A DNA stretch of 64,000 nt, taken from the NCBI GenBank assembly GCA_900708905.1, contig CAADRB010000059.1:911855-975854 (forward strand), in the 5' to 3' direction. A program made the position numbers and the translations under genes. Source of the stretch: Hymenolepis diminuta. Lineage: Eukaryota; Platyhelminthes; Cestoda; Cyclophyllidea; Hymenolepididae. The notes below the pieces were generated by a model. The model was not told the DNA's origin. It saw only the letters and a list, made by a program, of their open reading frames with translations, and did no database searches. The stretch's first letter is position 1. Each line of letters begins with the position of its first letter. Shown piece by piece: positions 52,714 through 63,301 of this stretch.

Positions 52714-53918
52714 TCAGGTTGTAACAGAAGTTCGGCCCATTTTTCAGCCGGAATTAAAGTGCAAATTTTGTCAAAAATACATTTATTTGGTGTTCAGCAT
52801 AGACACCATTTTTATTAATTACATCTTCCCATCTTGCTATAAACATTCTGATTCCTTCATGAAATTTCGACTTCTTCTCTTGAAGTAAGCCTTTGTCTCA
52901 TTAAATGATACTGTAAGCTCCTGAAAAGATGAAAATCGGTTGGTGAAAGAAAAGATGGGTGAATATGGTGGATGATGCATGACTTCCCAGCCAAATTCTT
53001 CAACGAGATTTTTGGTTACTCTTGAAGTTTGAGGTCTGGCATTGCCAAGGTTCAGAATCACTCCTTTTCGATTGATCAAAGAAGGCCGTTTTTCCTGTAA
53101 AACTACTATTAAACGAGTTAGCTGCTGATAGTAAACAATGAACAATTCCCTTCAAAGCCCATCTTACACATAAAAGAATTTTTGTCTGGTGCAGTCCACT
53201 TCTCGGTTGTAAAATTGACTTTGAACCACGACTTAGCCACTGTCTTTTGTACTTAACATTGTTGTAAAGAATGCACTTCTCGTCGCTGTCAGTTATGATT
53301 CCGTCTAAAAAAGGTGCCTGAAGTTCACGAGAACGCTATGAAACACAGCAGGTCACACGTTGTTGCTTGTTGACTTCCGACAAATAGTACGGGACCCATT
53401 TCTCAGTCTTTGAGACTTTGCCAACCAAGTCTTCATTTCCCTATATATGGTCATATGACGGCCTACGTGAAAGGTTTCGCTCAGTTCTCTAGTAGTGCAG
53501 GTTATATTTTCACCATTGGCTTGCAATTGCTCAGAATTGAGTTTGTTTGAGCATGCTGCTCTCGGTTCGTCTTTCAGGCTGAAGTCATCCTTTTTGAAAC
53601 CTGAATGTGAAAACCACCTTCTGCAGGTGTTTTCATTCACAACATCATTTCCCTAAGTGTCTTTGAGTGTTCTTGCTGCTGAGCCTGCCATACTTCCTTT
53701 AGGAAATTCAAACAGTAAAATATGCCTGATATGCTCTTTGTTTGGAGTGTACATTAGGGCTAGAAGTAGTCACTAATAACAATAATAATCGCAAGATCTG
53801 AAAGAAATAATATTTTATTAATTACTGTAGATAAGTATGCGATATTAACAAGCTAAATTGAATTAATCATGCCCTAAACACAGCTCAAAAATTGGACAGA
53901 ACTTCTGCTACAACCTGA
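52714..53918 (-). mobile_element. Full-length mariner element with both terminal inverted repeats
   Basis: The ends are inverted copies. The plus strand at 52714 reads 'tcaggttgtaacagaagttc', and the minus strand from 53918 reads 'tcaggttgtagcagaagttc', with similarity for about 28 bp. At the 53919-53920 side a TA, the mariner target, is intact; the other flank reads CA. The length of 1,205 bp is typical. The interior is a decayed mariner transposase gene. Confidence 0.88.
52760..53754 (-). pseudogene. Mariner transposase pseudogene
   Basis: From an ATG at 53754 the minus strand shows the N-terminal helix-turn-helix region (NENTCRRWFSHSGFKKDDFS and LNSEQLQA...TTRELSETFHVG), then a DEKCILYNN segment with the first catalytic Asp present. 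A C-terminal block follows (53145-52837) with GVILNLGNARPQTS and HHPPYSPIFS. Frameshifts and stops separate these pieces. At the second catalytic position the family's Asp is Gly (NLGNARP). At the third, the Asp after YSP is Ile. The enzyme would be inactive even in an open frame. Confidence 0.88.
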
Positions 53919-56859
53919 TATTCGCACGTCTACCCCACCGGAAATAATAAGTTCAAGATTAGCCTAGCGTTTTTAGTGATTAGAATGGCTAGGAACTTCT
54001 GTCAATTTAATTCAACCTTAGAAGGGAGAAATAATGATACCTTAGTCAATCGAACGGCTTGGAATGCGTCCACGCAAGTACAATATTTTCCTTCGAAAGA
54101 CCTGTAAATCGATAATATGAGGTATTTTCTTAATCATTCTTCCCGAAACAATTTCTGGAAGTCTTTCGCAATTTAGTGTTCAAGATTATCTGACTGACCA
54201 TACCTATGTAAATAGATTATTACAGTGTGATAAAATATCAACTTTTGAGTTCGGAATATATGCAATGAAATCAACACCGTATTCTTAGTAGGAAATGGGT
54301 AAATTAATTTGATGACTTTAGTCCCGAAAAGTACAGATTTCTTTTGAACTAGCTTTATTATTTGTGGAAATTGCCAATGAATTCCTTTTAAAAATACGTT
54401 AAGAATTATGCACAACAAATTTTAACTTGCAACAATTTATTGATAAACCTTCCCAAATATTTAGGACCAAAATTGTTTAAGTCATACCTAAAAGTTGGAC
54501 TTAAAAGTTACCACTCATAATGAACATGATCGTCTATCTATTTGACAATTGTGACTGCTTTACGAAAAATTCTTTTTTTGGCACAAAATTTATTATTGGT
54601 AATTTTTATCTTCCCAGGCAGTCGTTGTTCGCTCTATTTTCAAAATTACATCAAATAACCTGCTATTTGTAAGCATTCGGTATCTAATCTGATTGGTAGT
54701 TAAGCAGTTACTTAACCACTCGTACTTTCGATTAGCAACTAAATATTATGTACATCTCACTTTGCATTGGGCAGAGCTGGTCGATACCTGCAACATGGAA
54801 GTCGGCCAGAAAAACTCGTGGCTGAAGCAAATAATCCCTCTGACAGAGTTGTTCCCTTGCATGAACCTTGGAAATTAATCAGGCAGTATAACAGAGAGTA
54901 TCTGACTCATCAAATGCTAGTGAACTGGATTCGAAGAAAACTGTTTTTAAAGCCAATCTCATGTCCTTGATCTACTTGTTCCCATTGCTGAAGTGGCTGC
55001 GACCACAATCCATTTCTCTCCTTTCCCTTTCTTTTATAATTCCATGTCCTTATCCCATTTCTTCCCAGTTAGAATGATTAAATTTACCTGAATTGCATTC
55101 TGACCTCATTTTGTTTTCAATATTGAAATCTCAAAAGTTTTAATTTAGGCTATTACCTCCTGGTGTCTGAGTGAATAGTCACGTCCATTGGAATAAATCG
55201 GTTTTTTCTCATTCCTTATCGGGTGCAGTCAGAGTTGTCTTATTTGGAATATTCAATCATCTTAAACAAATTCTTGCTTTTTAACTATTTTTCTTCATTA
55301 TCTTCCATTATTTCCATCTTCAGTTTAGACTCCCAACTTCTTCTCTTAACATTTAACGATTCCTGATAAAAAGATTAATAGTCCCAAAATTGATACTATT
55401 TGACGAAACATCGAAAATAATGTCCAATAGAAGTGTTCGATTATTTTCAAACATGCTTTCAAAGTTTTGTCTCAGTGAACTTTGAACCACTATTATGGGT
55501 CGAAATATTCCAATTGATTCAAGGTAGCTCCATTCAATCATGTGTTAAACGAAAAGTAAACTAATTCGGCCACTTGGCAGAATGCCTTGAATCGTTTTTT
55601 TACATTCACATCACCGTGTTTTAGAGCAAGTTAACTTACACAGAACAACGTGATTTCTAGGCATAAGCCCCAAGTTTGTACTTGAAATGTATACAAACCT
55701 AGAGGTGGCAAACAGTAAAGTTTAGAGAGAACGATTGAATTTGGATTGAAAGACATTCCAATACTTGGGAGTGCTCTGGTACAGAGCATTCGAACAGCAA
55801 TCGACGAGAACCCTGTGAATTTCTGAAGTATAACAGTTCAGTATTTCCTCCCATAATTAGGTCAACCAATGCTTCACTTATCGGACATTGAGAACGAGAG
55901 AGGCCATGGTTTAGTAAACAGAACCAGAAGTCGGGCTTGGTGGAGGTGAATTCAACAAACGCAAAGTTACCAAATGATGAAATGGCTATTTTGCTGGCCA
56001 GCCAACGGAATGAATGAGCCTTAGACGCAGTGGGAACGCGGGTGACTAAATTAGGCCCTCGCGTTTTGTACTTAACTGACCGATGCTGTCGATGCCATGA
56101 CAAGACATTTTCTGATATAACTGAACTCTAAATGCAAAAAAGCCTATGGCTGAGACTAACAAATCTAAGTGGCCAGACTGATTTGATATCCTGACTTGCT
56201 GAAGTTTCATAAACGACAACTTATCTCACTAATGTTGGTGATGGTACGAATAGACTTGTCTGACATGACTGGGCTCCAAACGCAGTCATCTATTTTATAA
56301 TATTCAAAAGCAGTTAAGAACCTTAAACCCCCGGATCCTTTGGATCTTTGGAGAATATTAAGCTCACTGGAGATTTGGTAAGTTCAAGGATTTCTAAATG
56401 GGAACTTGTACAATGTGCTTAGAATATAGTTCATCCTTTTGTTCTGTATTGATAAGGCATTTGCTCAGTTGTTCATGATGTTAGATGGATTCTTCAGTAT
56501 TATGTTTTCAATTGCACGTATTTACTTGATTACAACACAGTTTCGGACCGTTAGGGTTTCATACAATTTTAACTAATTTTCTCCACTTTGTGCTCTGTAT
56601 AATCGTTTGCTGACTAGCGATCGTTAAAGAAATTTAGGAAAGCAAATAATAAATTTTGCCCACTGGTGGCGTATTGTTCAAAAGTACATGTCTGTCAAGT
56701 CAAGGGTCATGAGGTCAGTACTCGTCGGTGTTAATAGCCAACTACGCATTTACTCATATGAGCTACTACACGATACTTTTCCACTACCAAACTTTGATAC
56801 TATTAGCACTACCCTTAACAGAAACAGAACGCCACTTCAGCCTCCGTAAAAATGGTCTT

Positions 56860-57062
56860 ACTTACTGATATAAATGATCTTTCCAGCTCTAGCTTCATCC
56901 AACGCTTATACACTGTTCATGTTGAGAGATTCGAAGTCTGTCACCTTTAATAATAACCAAACTTAACTAGTACGGCTGGTTATCCCGCTCATTGAAATCG
57001 AACCCATGATCTCAGACACGGCGGACGAGTACGATGACCAGTGAATCACCAACACACAGACG
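56860..57062 (-). repeat. tRNA-derived SINE copy
   Basis: On the minus strand: A-box region 'tggtgattcactggtcatcg', B box 'gggttcgatttc', then body blocks 'ccgtactagttaag', 'cttcgaatctctcaacatga' and 'gagctggaaag', all collinear with 33122-33346. Confidence 0.7.
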
Positions 57063-58049
57063 CAAATACTAAGATCTTTACAAATTGATTGGGCCATTGA
57101 ATTCTTTTCTGACTCTTTTTAAGTTCACTTAATATCTAGCTTAATTTCGTGTGCAATTTAGAACAGGTTCATAATGTTCATTATATTTAAGGAAGGTACT
57201 AATATTGAAATGTCTTTCTACAAAGGTTTGCAAGGAATGCGATCTCCAGCAACTTTAATTTGTATTCATTATTTGCATCTTGTTATGTTGTGTTGGTAGT
57301 TCTTTTGGATACCAAAGTAAGCGTGTAACTTTTCATTAGCTTGTTATAACTTACTTCTCCTTTTAGTGCTATGCTGACTACATTTTCGAACGTTCTGTCA
57401 ACGTGTGATATTTGTAAATATGCGAAAAATTGGCAAGATAAGAAATATACAATTACATTAAAATAAAGAAATTCATTATTGCAATAATACGTCAAAATTT
57501 AAAGAAAAAAGTGCTTATTGATAGGCTTTTACTTATAATGAATATGATGTGCACTTTCTTCTGTTCTTAAAAGAATTTTTACTGGTTATGTGAAATACAC
57601 AATTATGAATAACTAAACGAGCGATAATCTTTGATCTTGAAAATGATACACCATAATCTTTGCCCAATCGTTTCCAAAGTAGAGCTAAAACTGAGTAAAT
57701 TACACTTAAATAAATGAAGACAAGAAGGGTCATAAAACATAGAGGAACATATGATAAAGTGATGCAGTAGTGTAGGATTTAAGATCGAAATCAACAAAAT
57801 TTCACTTTCCGATTCTCTTGGTAATCATAATATTGAACGGAATATATCTCTGTGTTTTGTGCATACAGGTCAGCCCTCAATTGGAGATTCTAATTCAATT
57901 GTGTTTGTCTGTAACTCGCTAAACTCTTACGAAACATAGAGTGACCATGCACACGTGTATGCTGTTAAATAAATGCATTGATTGAGGGCATATCTAAGAC
58001 CATTGGATAAAGTCATTATATTCATGGCAGTAGTGTCTAGTGTCAGACC

Positions 58050-58229
58050 ATGACTGACAAAGCGCACACAGTGTGTTATGCCACCCAAGATCATACATGG
58101 AGCTCATGCTTTCATGCCGGTGAAGAGATAAACACATCTTCCGAAGTGGCTTTCAACATACCCCCACCCCCAATGGATTCCCGACCCTCCCCCTTTGTAC
58201 CCGTCAGCCTACACACTGAACCACCTTGA
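58050..58229 (+). other. 59-codon ATG frame in a GC-rich patch, unassigned
   Basis: The stretch at about 58040-58330 is clearly less AT-rich than its surroundings. It has an ATG-started frame, MTDKAHTVCYATQDHTW..., with a proline run (NIPPPPMDSRPSPF), ending at a TGA. An in-frame TAG lies four codons upstream, so it is not an internal part of a longer frame. It may be a real small exon or chance. No splice partners were found. Confidence 0.2.
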
Positions 58230-58540
58230 ACTTGTATGTGCGTGTTGACAGCCTTGTTCTTACCTTAGTCCTTTTCGTATACGCATGCACGTGTGTACGT
58301 TATAAAGAGGCGGAAACTGAAAATCAAATATACTTTGCATGAATAAGATTTATTGAGGTGACGTTTTGATGACATGCCTTCGATATGATTAATCTAAAGC
58401 ACAGAGAGGTGTACCGTAATAGAAATAGAGTGCCTGTCTTAGTAATTGCTTATTTGTAATAGTTATCATGACTATTGAGGATTAAATGAATAAGTCACTT
58501 TTTAATTAGGCCGATCAGTAGAAAATCAACAGTTCCGTTT

Positions 58541-58572
58541 CTGATGAGCTTTTTCAGTTATCAGCTCATCAG
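58541..58572. repeat. Perfect 10-bp hairpin
   Basis: CTGATGAGCT, a 12-nt loop, then AGCTCATCAG. The left arm contains CTGATGAG, as in hammerhead ribozyme cores, but the CGAAA partner is absent. Confidence 0.75.
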
Positions 58573-59914
58573 CAAGAGAATATTTTGAGCAGCCGTGTAA
58601 TATTGGCCTTCACTGCCCCCAAATATCGTCATCTATAACTCAAATATTTTCAGACATTTCATTTTAATAGCATCAGAATAATTCGTAATGGAAAGTGCGT
58701 CCTTTACTGTTTTACTTAGAGGCTCAAACCCTTAGCGAAGAAATCAAGAATTTTGCAAATCTCTTGCTTTTGAAAGGATAAAGCTTTTTTCTGTTCTGAT
58801 TTGGTATTCAAATGTGGAACATATCATATTTGTTAAGAAACGACCACGCTTATGTTCTTTGGCTGTAGGATAACAGCATTCTTTCTATCAAACTGCTCTA
58901 AGTTAAGAAATGTAAAAGAAGTGAATATTACAAGGCAAAGCTGCAGAGAAATCGGACGAAAAGGTGAAAACACCAAAATGTTCGAAATATAATCCACAAA
59001 CACCTCCACTCAATTAAATAGAACTTATGGCTTCACCTTATCCCTCATATGATCGTTAGATAAATATGGAACTTTTATTTGCAATGCAATAAAGAACTTT
59101 ATAAAATCGATTATATCTAACTTCACTTTTGATTTCAGTTACCATTTTGCTTGCATACACATTTAAGCGATTGTAAGGCTATTTTTTAACGACAGTTATT
59201 AGGAATTTGGTATCATCAGTAGGTTCATTATAGCTTTTAATGGACATTTTTGGTCATTTTAACAATGGTCAAATGTCTAATTCAACAAGAGAGCTTGCAT
59301 TACATTTTTAAAAGAAATATAAAACGGTTGATAATCAAGAAACAAATTTTAAAAATATGCATTAAGTTTTAGTACGACATTAGAACCTAATACACCTATA
59401 AAACTAAAAAAATATAAAGATCTGGTGTTACCAAATATTAAATTAAAAATGTGAAAATATAAGTGCTTAATGATCAAAAGTATTAGATGAAACGTACTTT
59501 CTAATAAGAATGACAGACAGAGTTAAATAAGACACACCAAGCTGAAGTATTGGAACCAATGAGAAAATGATCAGCTGATTGTGACCAATTTACTGATTGG
59601 TTAGGTGCAAACAACTGATGAGCCTGCACAGCACTGCCGGCCATAAAAGGGCAGTTGCTAGATCCAGAAAGTCCATTTTCATTTGCGTTTGACGCAGAAA
59701 ACGCAATATCTGCTGATTATTCAGCCCTCCGAAAACTGCTTCTTCTTCAACCAATCTGCCTCTACGCACACATATCTTAGATAAGTAAACAAACGCTACA
59801 ACCAAAAAGAAAACAAATACAGGGTAGACAAATCTCAAAAGTCATCTCAAACTTCGTTAATGTATTTTTTCTTCAACCGTACTTCAATCATCGAAAGTAG
59901 CGTGTACTTTCCCA

Positions 59915-60387
59915 ATGGCAAAGCTTCAAATCGTTGTCCTCTTTTCCGTTTCTGTCCTTTTAACAATACTTGTTGAAAGTACAACCGCTCTTCCCCATGA
60001 CTTGGTAAGCTAAATAGGAGCGTGTCTTGTGCTTTTTATTTAATTTCTGAAAATTTACAAAATTGCGTGAACTTATAGGAACATGGATTGGTGATTAACC
60101 GTCGTCCGGAGATTTACTTCGATGCAAATGTTGTAGATAAAGCCTACCGACTTTGCTGGATGGAAATTCAGAAGGACATCCTTACAGGCAGAGCGAAAAG
60201 ATCTGGCTATCCAAAGTGGTATCCTTTAGCTGGTGGTCGTCGCTATTTCTTACCCCATTCAGAAAGGCAAAAACTCTCACTGGGAGAAAACTGTCTCCTA
60301 ATGAAGGGCATCGAAATCGTGCGAAATCAAGAGAGGTTGATGAACGAGAAGCTTTTTGGTATACAAAGGGAAACAATCGACGTTTAA
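59915..60387 (+). CDS. Secreted prohormone-like protein C
   Basis: Family not recognised. Exons 59915-60004 and 60079-60387, phase 0 (gtaagc...ttatag), give 132 aa. MAKLQIVVLFSVSVLLTILV plus ESTTA is a clear signal peptide. The rest is soluble with only two cysteines (56 and 102). Dibasic sites are RR (38-39), KR (70-71) and RR (84-85), with Gly at 82-83. Cleavage at KR and GRR would free an 11-residue peptide, SGYPKWYPLAG, that could be C-terminally amidated from Gly83. A downstream segment, YFLPHSERQ, follows. This suits a neuropeptide precursor, but a small secreted effector with chance dibasic pairs is possible. An AATAAA lies about 295 nt after the stop, implying a 0.3 kb 3'UTR. It shares the two-exon, phase-0 plan with genes A and B but no sequence. 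Confidence 0.75.
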
Positions 60388-61923
60388 TTGTCATTTGCCT
60401 ACCCCAAATAACAAAGGCCTTCTTATCCCTTTCCTTCCCCTCCCTCCTTTATCATTTATGTGTGCGTATGTTTGTTTGTACATAGCTTTCTTCCTCTCTT
60501 TTCCCCTCTCTTTCTCTCTGTGTTCTCAATGTGTACATATCAAACAAGCATACTCAATAAGTGCCTTTAAAGGCAAGCTTAAATGCTCTGTCTTTCACTG
60601 GGAGATGCTGACCTATATTGTACAAATGCAGATGACTTCTATATGTTCGTTATAAGTGAGAGCTAGATTCTCAATGTAAAAAAATAAAACGGCTGAGTTG
60701 GAACTCGCGAGAGAAAAATCCTCTTCAATCTTTGATAATCCTGTAAATTAAGCTTGTTATTAGATTATTTCCCTAATTTTGACCTTTAAAAGGGCCTTTA
60801 GTTAAAGTTCGCGTCTAGATCGAGTCATATGTTTATAAACAAGTGCGATTAAGCTTACTATAGAGGAAGCAATTCAACTTCAACATATTTGAAGCTTAAA
60901 GAAATTATCACGAGAAAGAAATTAGGGTTTATTTAGAATATGAATTTGATTTCGACTAGTATAGGAAGAAGTCGATGCATTTTTCTATTTAGACGTTGGA
61001 TTTGCTGGTGATTAGTAACTTGCTTAAATAAGTCAACAGTTAAGAATAATTATTTGCAAAATTAACGATATATCAATGGGAGCGAAGCACTGGGAACAAA
61101 TCCAAAAAAGAAAATTTATATCACTTTCGTAATTAATATGAACTGCATCTCCTAAACTACGAAGCTCTATACAAACAGGTAATCAGTATGTTTAGAAAGT
61201 AATTTAAAGATTTACGGCTTGTTCAATTAAAGCAGATGAAAGTGAGGGAGCCAAGTAGAATGGAGGATAAAGTCAAGACATTACTAGAAACTCAATTCGT
61301 TTGAGTTTAGGAGTGATTAGTTTGTTTGATTTACTAAATAGATATACCCTCAGAATCATGTTTACCAGTTCCCATCCTAACAAAAATAAAAAAAACATTC
61401 TGAAATCCTCTAATATAATTCAATGTGCTGACTCTTCTAGCAATTATGTCCATGTGAAAGTCAAGAGTGAGTAAAGATTTAAAAGTGACAATGCATTCAA
61501 GAGCCTGTAGCTGCCAAATAAAATTAATGTGTTCTCTCAGGCCCCTTCTCGTCAAGTATTTACTTGATGGGGGCTAACTGTGAACGAGACCCCACATGTG
61601 GCCCCGTACTCCTTGTTGTCAAACTCATCATGATAACCTGTGTAGCCTCGGACCCCTTGCTGCCGTACTCTTCGCGATCGTCTGCCGATGATACAGCTAA
61701 CACACCACATCCAATACTCTCCATCTCCCACTCGTGTTTCGCCTTCCTCTTCTGATTATCTCTGAGCACAACTGTTTTGTCTTCTTTCTCAGTCCTGCTA
61801 TCGTGATGAAAAAGGTAGAAGAATATCTAGAGGAAAACCAGATACTCTAGCTACCAGCCCATTTTTTTAAAAGTCGCTCAAACTCGCGTTCTGCGACCAC
61901 TCATGCTAACCAGATACACTCAC
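60388..61923. other. 3' flank of gene C and exon-like patch
   Basis: The first 0.3 kb is probably 3'UTR. At 61560-61800 the DNA becomes GC-richer, with open frames on both strands (minus 61769-61560, containing SSADDREEYGSKGSEATQ; plus 61564-61755). The minus frame does not join in phase with the exon at 61924-62055, so I did not link them. Confidence 0.35.
60683..60688 (+). terminator. Poly(A) signal of peptide gene C
   Basis: Canonical AATAAA about 295 nt after the stop. No earlier copy lies in between. Confidence 0.55.
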
Positions 61924-62055
61924 TGTGGTAATCCATTGATATCCACCACTCGGTTCGTTGCCTCCGAAAAATGGGCCATCGATTACCTTGGATGGAATTA
62001 AGGTAACCTGGCGCATCTCTTTAATGACAAATTCATATTCGACACCAAACTGCCG
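61924..62055 (-). CDS. Orphan coding exon (44 codons), gene unknown
   Basis: On the minus strand the stretch is bounded by 'aatttttag' and 'gtgagt', is exactly 44 codons long, and is open in only one frame. It encodes RQFGVEYEFVIKEM, then VTLIPSKVIDGPFFGGNE and PSGGYQWITT. The composition is plainly protein-like. It is a phase 0-0 exon by this reading. I cannot name the protein or find the neighbouring exons. The upstream ones may lie beyond the window's right end, past the mariner remnant, and the downstream one may lie in the GC-richer patch at 61560-61800. Confidence 0.5.
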
Positions 62056-63301
62056 CTAAAAATTGGGCAATAGGATTAGTCGTTACAATCAACGGATTTG
62101 TGGAAATGAAATCTAGTTCAAACAGATATACGCCAAAAGGTAAAGTAAAGGCAAAGCAAATTTTCGTTTTAATGTTTTTATGATTTATATTAAATATTTG
62201 ACCTTAGGCAGGAAATTTCAAGCTAACCCACTTCCAATAACACACACTCGAATATGTTGTCTTAAACTTTTAGAAAACTTGGTTTCAAAGTCCAATCTTT
62301 CAATCATATTTGCCACAAATTTTCAAAATATTTAAATCATTTCAAAGTTTGAGTATAAATGATATTTTAGTTCAAAAATCGAAGTTCAGTAGCACGATAG
62401 ACTGATCAGTCTTTAGTGCAAAAATATGAGAAGTTTCAAATTAAGTTCGCATGATCTAAACATGTCGAGAAGAGATCAGCATGTGCCGTGGGTACTAAAT
62501 CCGAAAATAATGTTCGTTTTGTGTAAGTTCTCAGCAATAAAAATATAAAACTCTGTTTGTTGTAATCATCAATTACTCAAAAATACATCAATTCAATCTA
62601 ACATTAGACATATACTTTTAAGAGAGAGCTATCTACAATCCTAGATATCTTATACCATGTTAGTATGGGACCAAATCATCACCATATATTCCAAATTTGG
62701 CTAATTTCGGCTATAAGTTTTCTTCTAATATCGGAAAAGCTTTTCCGACATTAGGAAAATACAAAAAATCCTCACCGCTCAACGAAAATGACACCTGTGT
62801 ATGCGTCACACAAATATTTTAAAGTTACGCTACAACAGAACGAAAAGGTCTCAAATAATGAAAATAATTAGTGTAAAGTGTCACAGATCACAACCCGATC
62901 CATTCAAAAATCATGAGTTTAAATATCAGAATTTCCTAATTTCACTATTACGTTCCCTTCCACTATATGTTAAAGGGAAATAACGTATCTTCCTGCCATT
63001 TTTTATTATTTCATTAAGGAGACTTAGCAAAATGAGCATTCCAGATAGTAATCTCTGCCTAAGATTCAAATGTCCAAGTAAATAAATAAACTAGTCAATA
63101 TCATATTTACAGTTAATTAAGATATATCCTTAAATGTATGTTCTAAATGACCTTAGTCATTTTGCTTCCCACAACAATAATTAGTAAATTTAGACCGATA
63201 TGCCCAATTTCTGGATGTATGGAGCAAAAAGTATACTGATCGAAAATATCTATAGAATGAATATTTGCACGAACTCAGTTCAGTAAACATTCTGTTATAT
63301 A
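62056..63301. other. AT-rich DNA without recognised features
   Basis: No exon is supported. A near-perfect 30-bp palindrome occurs at 62725-62754. This stretch may be intronic to the orphan exon's gene. Confidence 0.35.
62725..62754. repeat. 30-bp near-perfect palindrome
   Basis: CTAATATCGGAAAAG followed directly by CTTTTCCGACATTAG: 14 of 15 pairs match and there is no spacer. It could be a collapsed MITE or a cruciform-forming site. Confidence 0.7.

Larger units (their letters stand above)
53919..59914. other. Gene-poor AT-rich block upstream of peptide gene C
   Basis: No gene I can support. It contains a SINE (56860-57062), a GC-richer patch (about 58040-58330), a hairpin (58541-58572), and open frames that lack ATG starts or family matches (54767-54970 +, 55699-56103 - with 134 codons, 59590-59838 -). 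The last has a good 3' splice site (ttctttttggttgtag) inside it, 124 bp from the start of gene C, so a divergent exon is possible. Confidence 0.4.

Noticed and set aside
52520..52888. 122-codon + strand frame
   Set aside because: It overlaps the 3' end of the minus-strand mariner, has no family match, and is best explained as a shadow frame.
54767..54970. + frame (LGRAGRYLQHGSRPEKL...) as a coding exon
   Set aside because: No ATG, no matching splice sites and no recognised family.
55699..56103. 134-codon minus-strand frame, possibly a LINE endonuclease piece (TRVPTASK...)
   Set aside because: It starts with TTG only, and the resemblance to LINE endonucleases was too weak and out of expected order to call.
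58541..58572. Hammerhead ribozyme (CTGATGAG in a hairpin)
   Set aside because: The stem uses the CTGATGAG itself, and the required CGAAA strand and third helix are missing.
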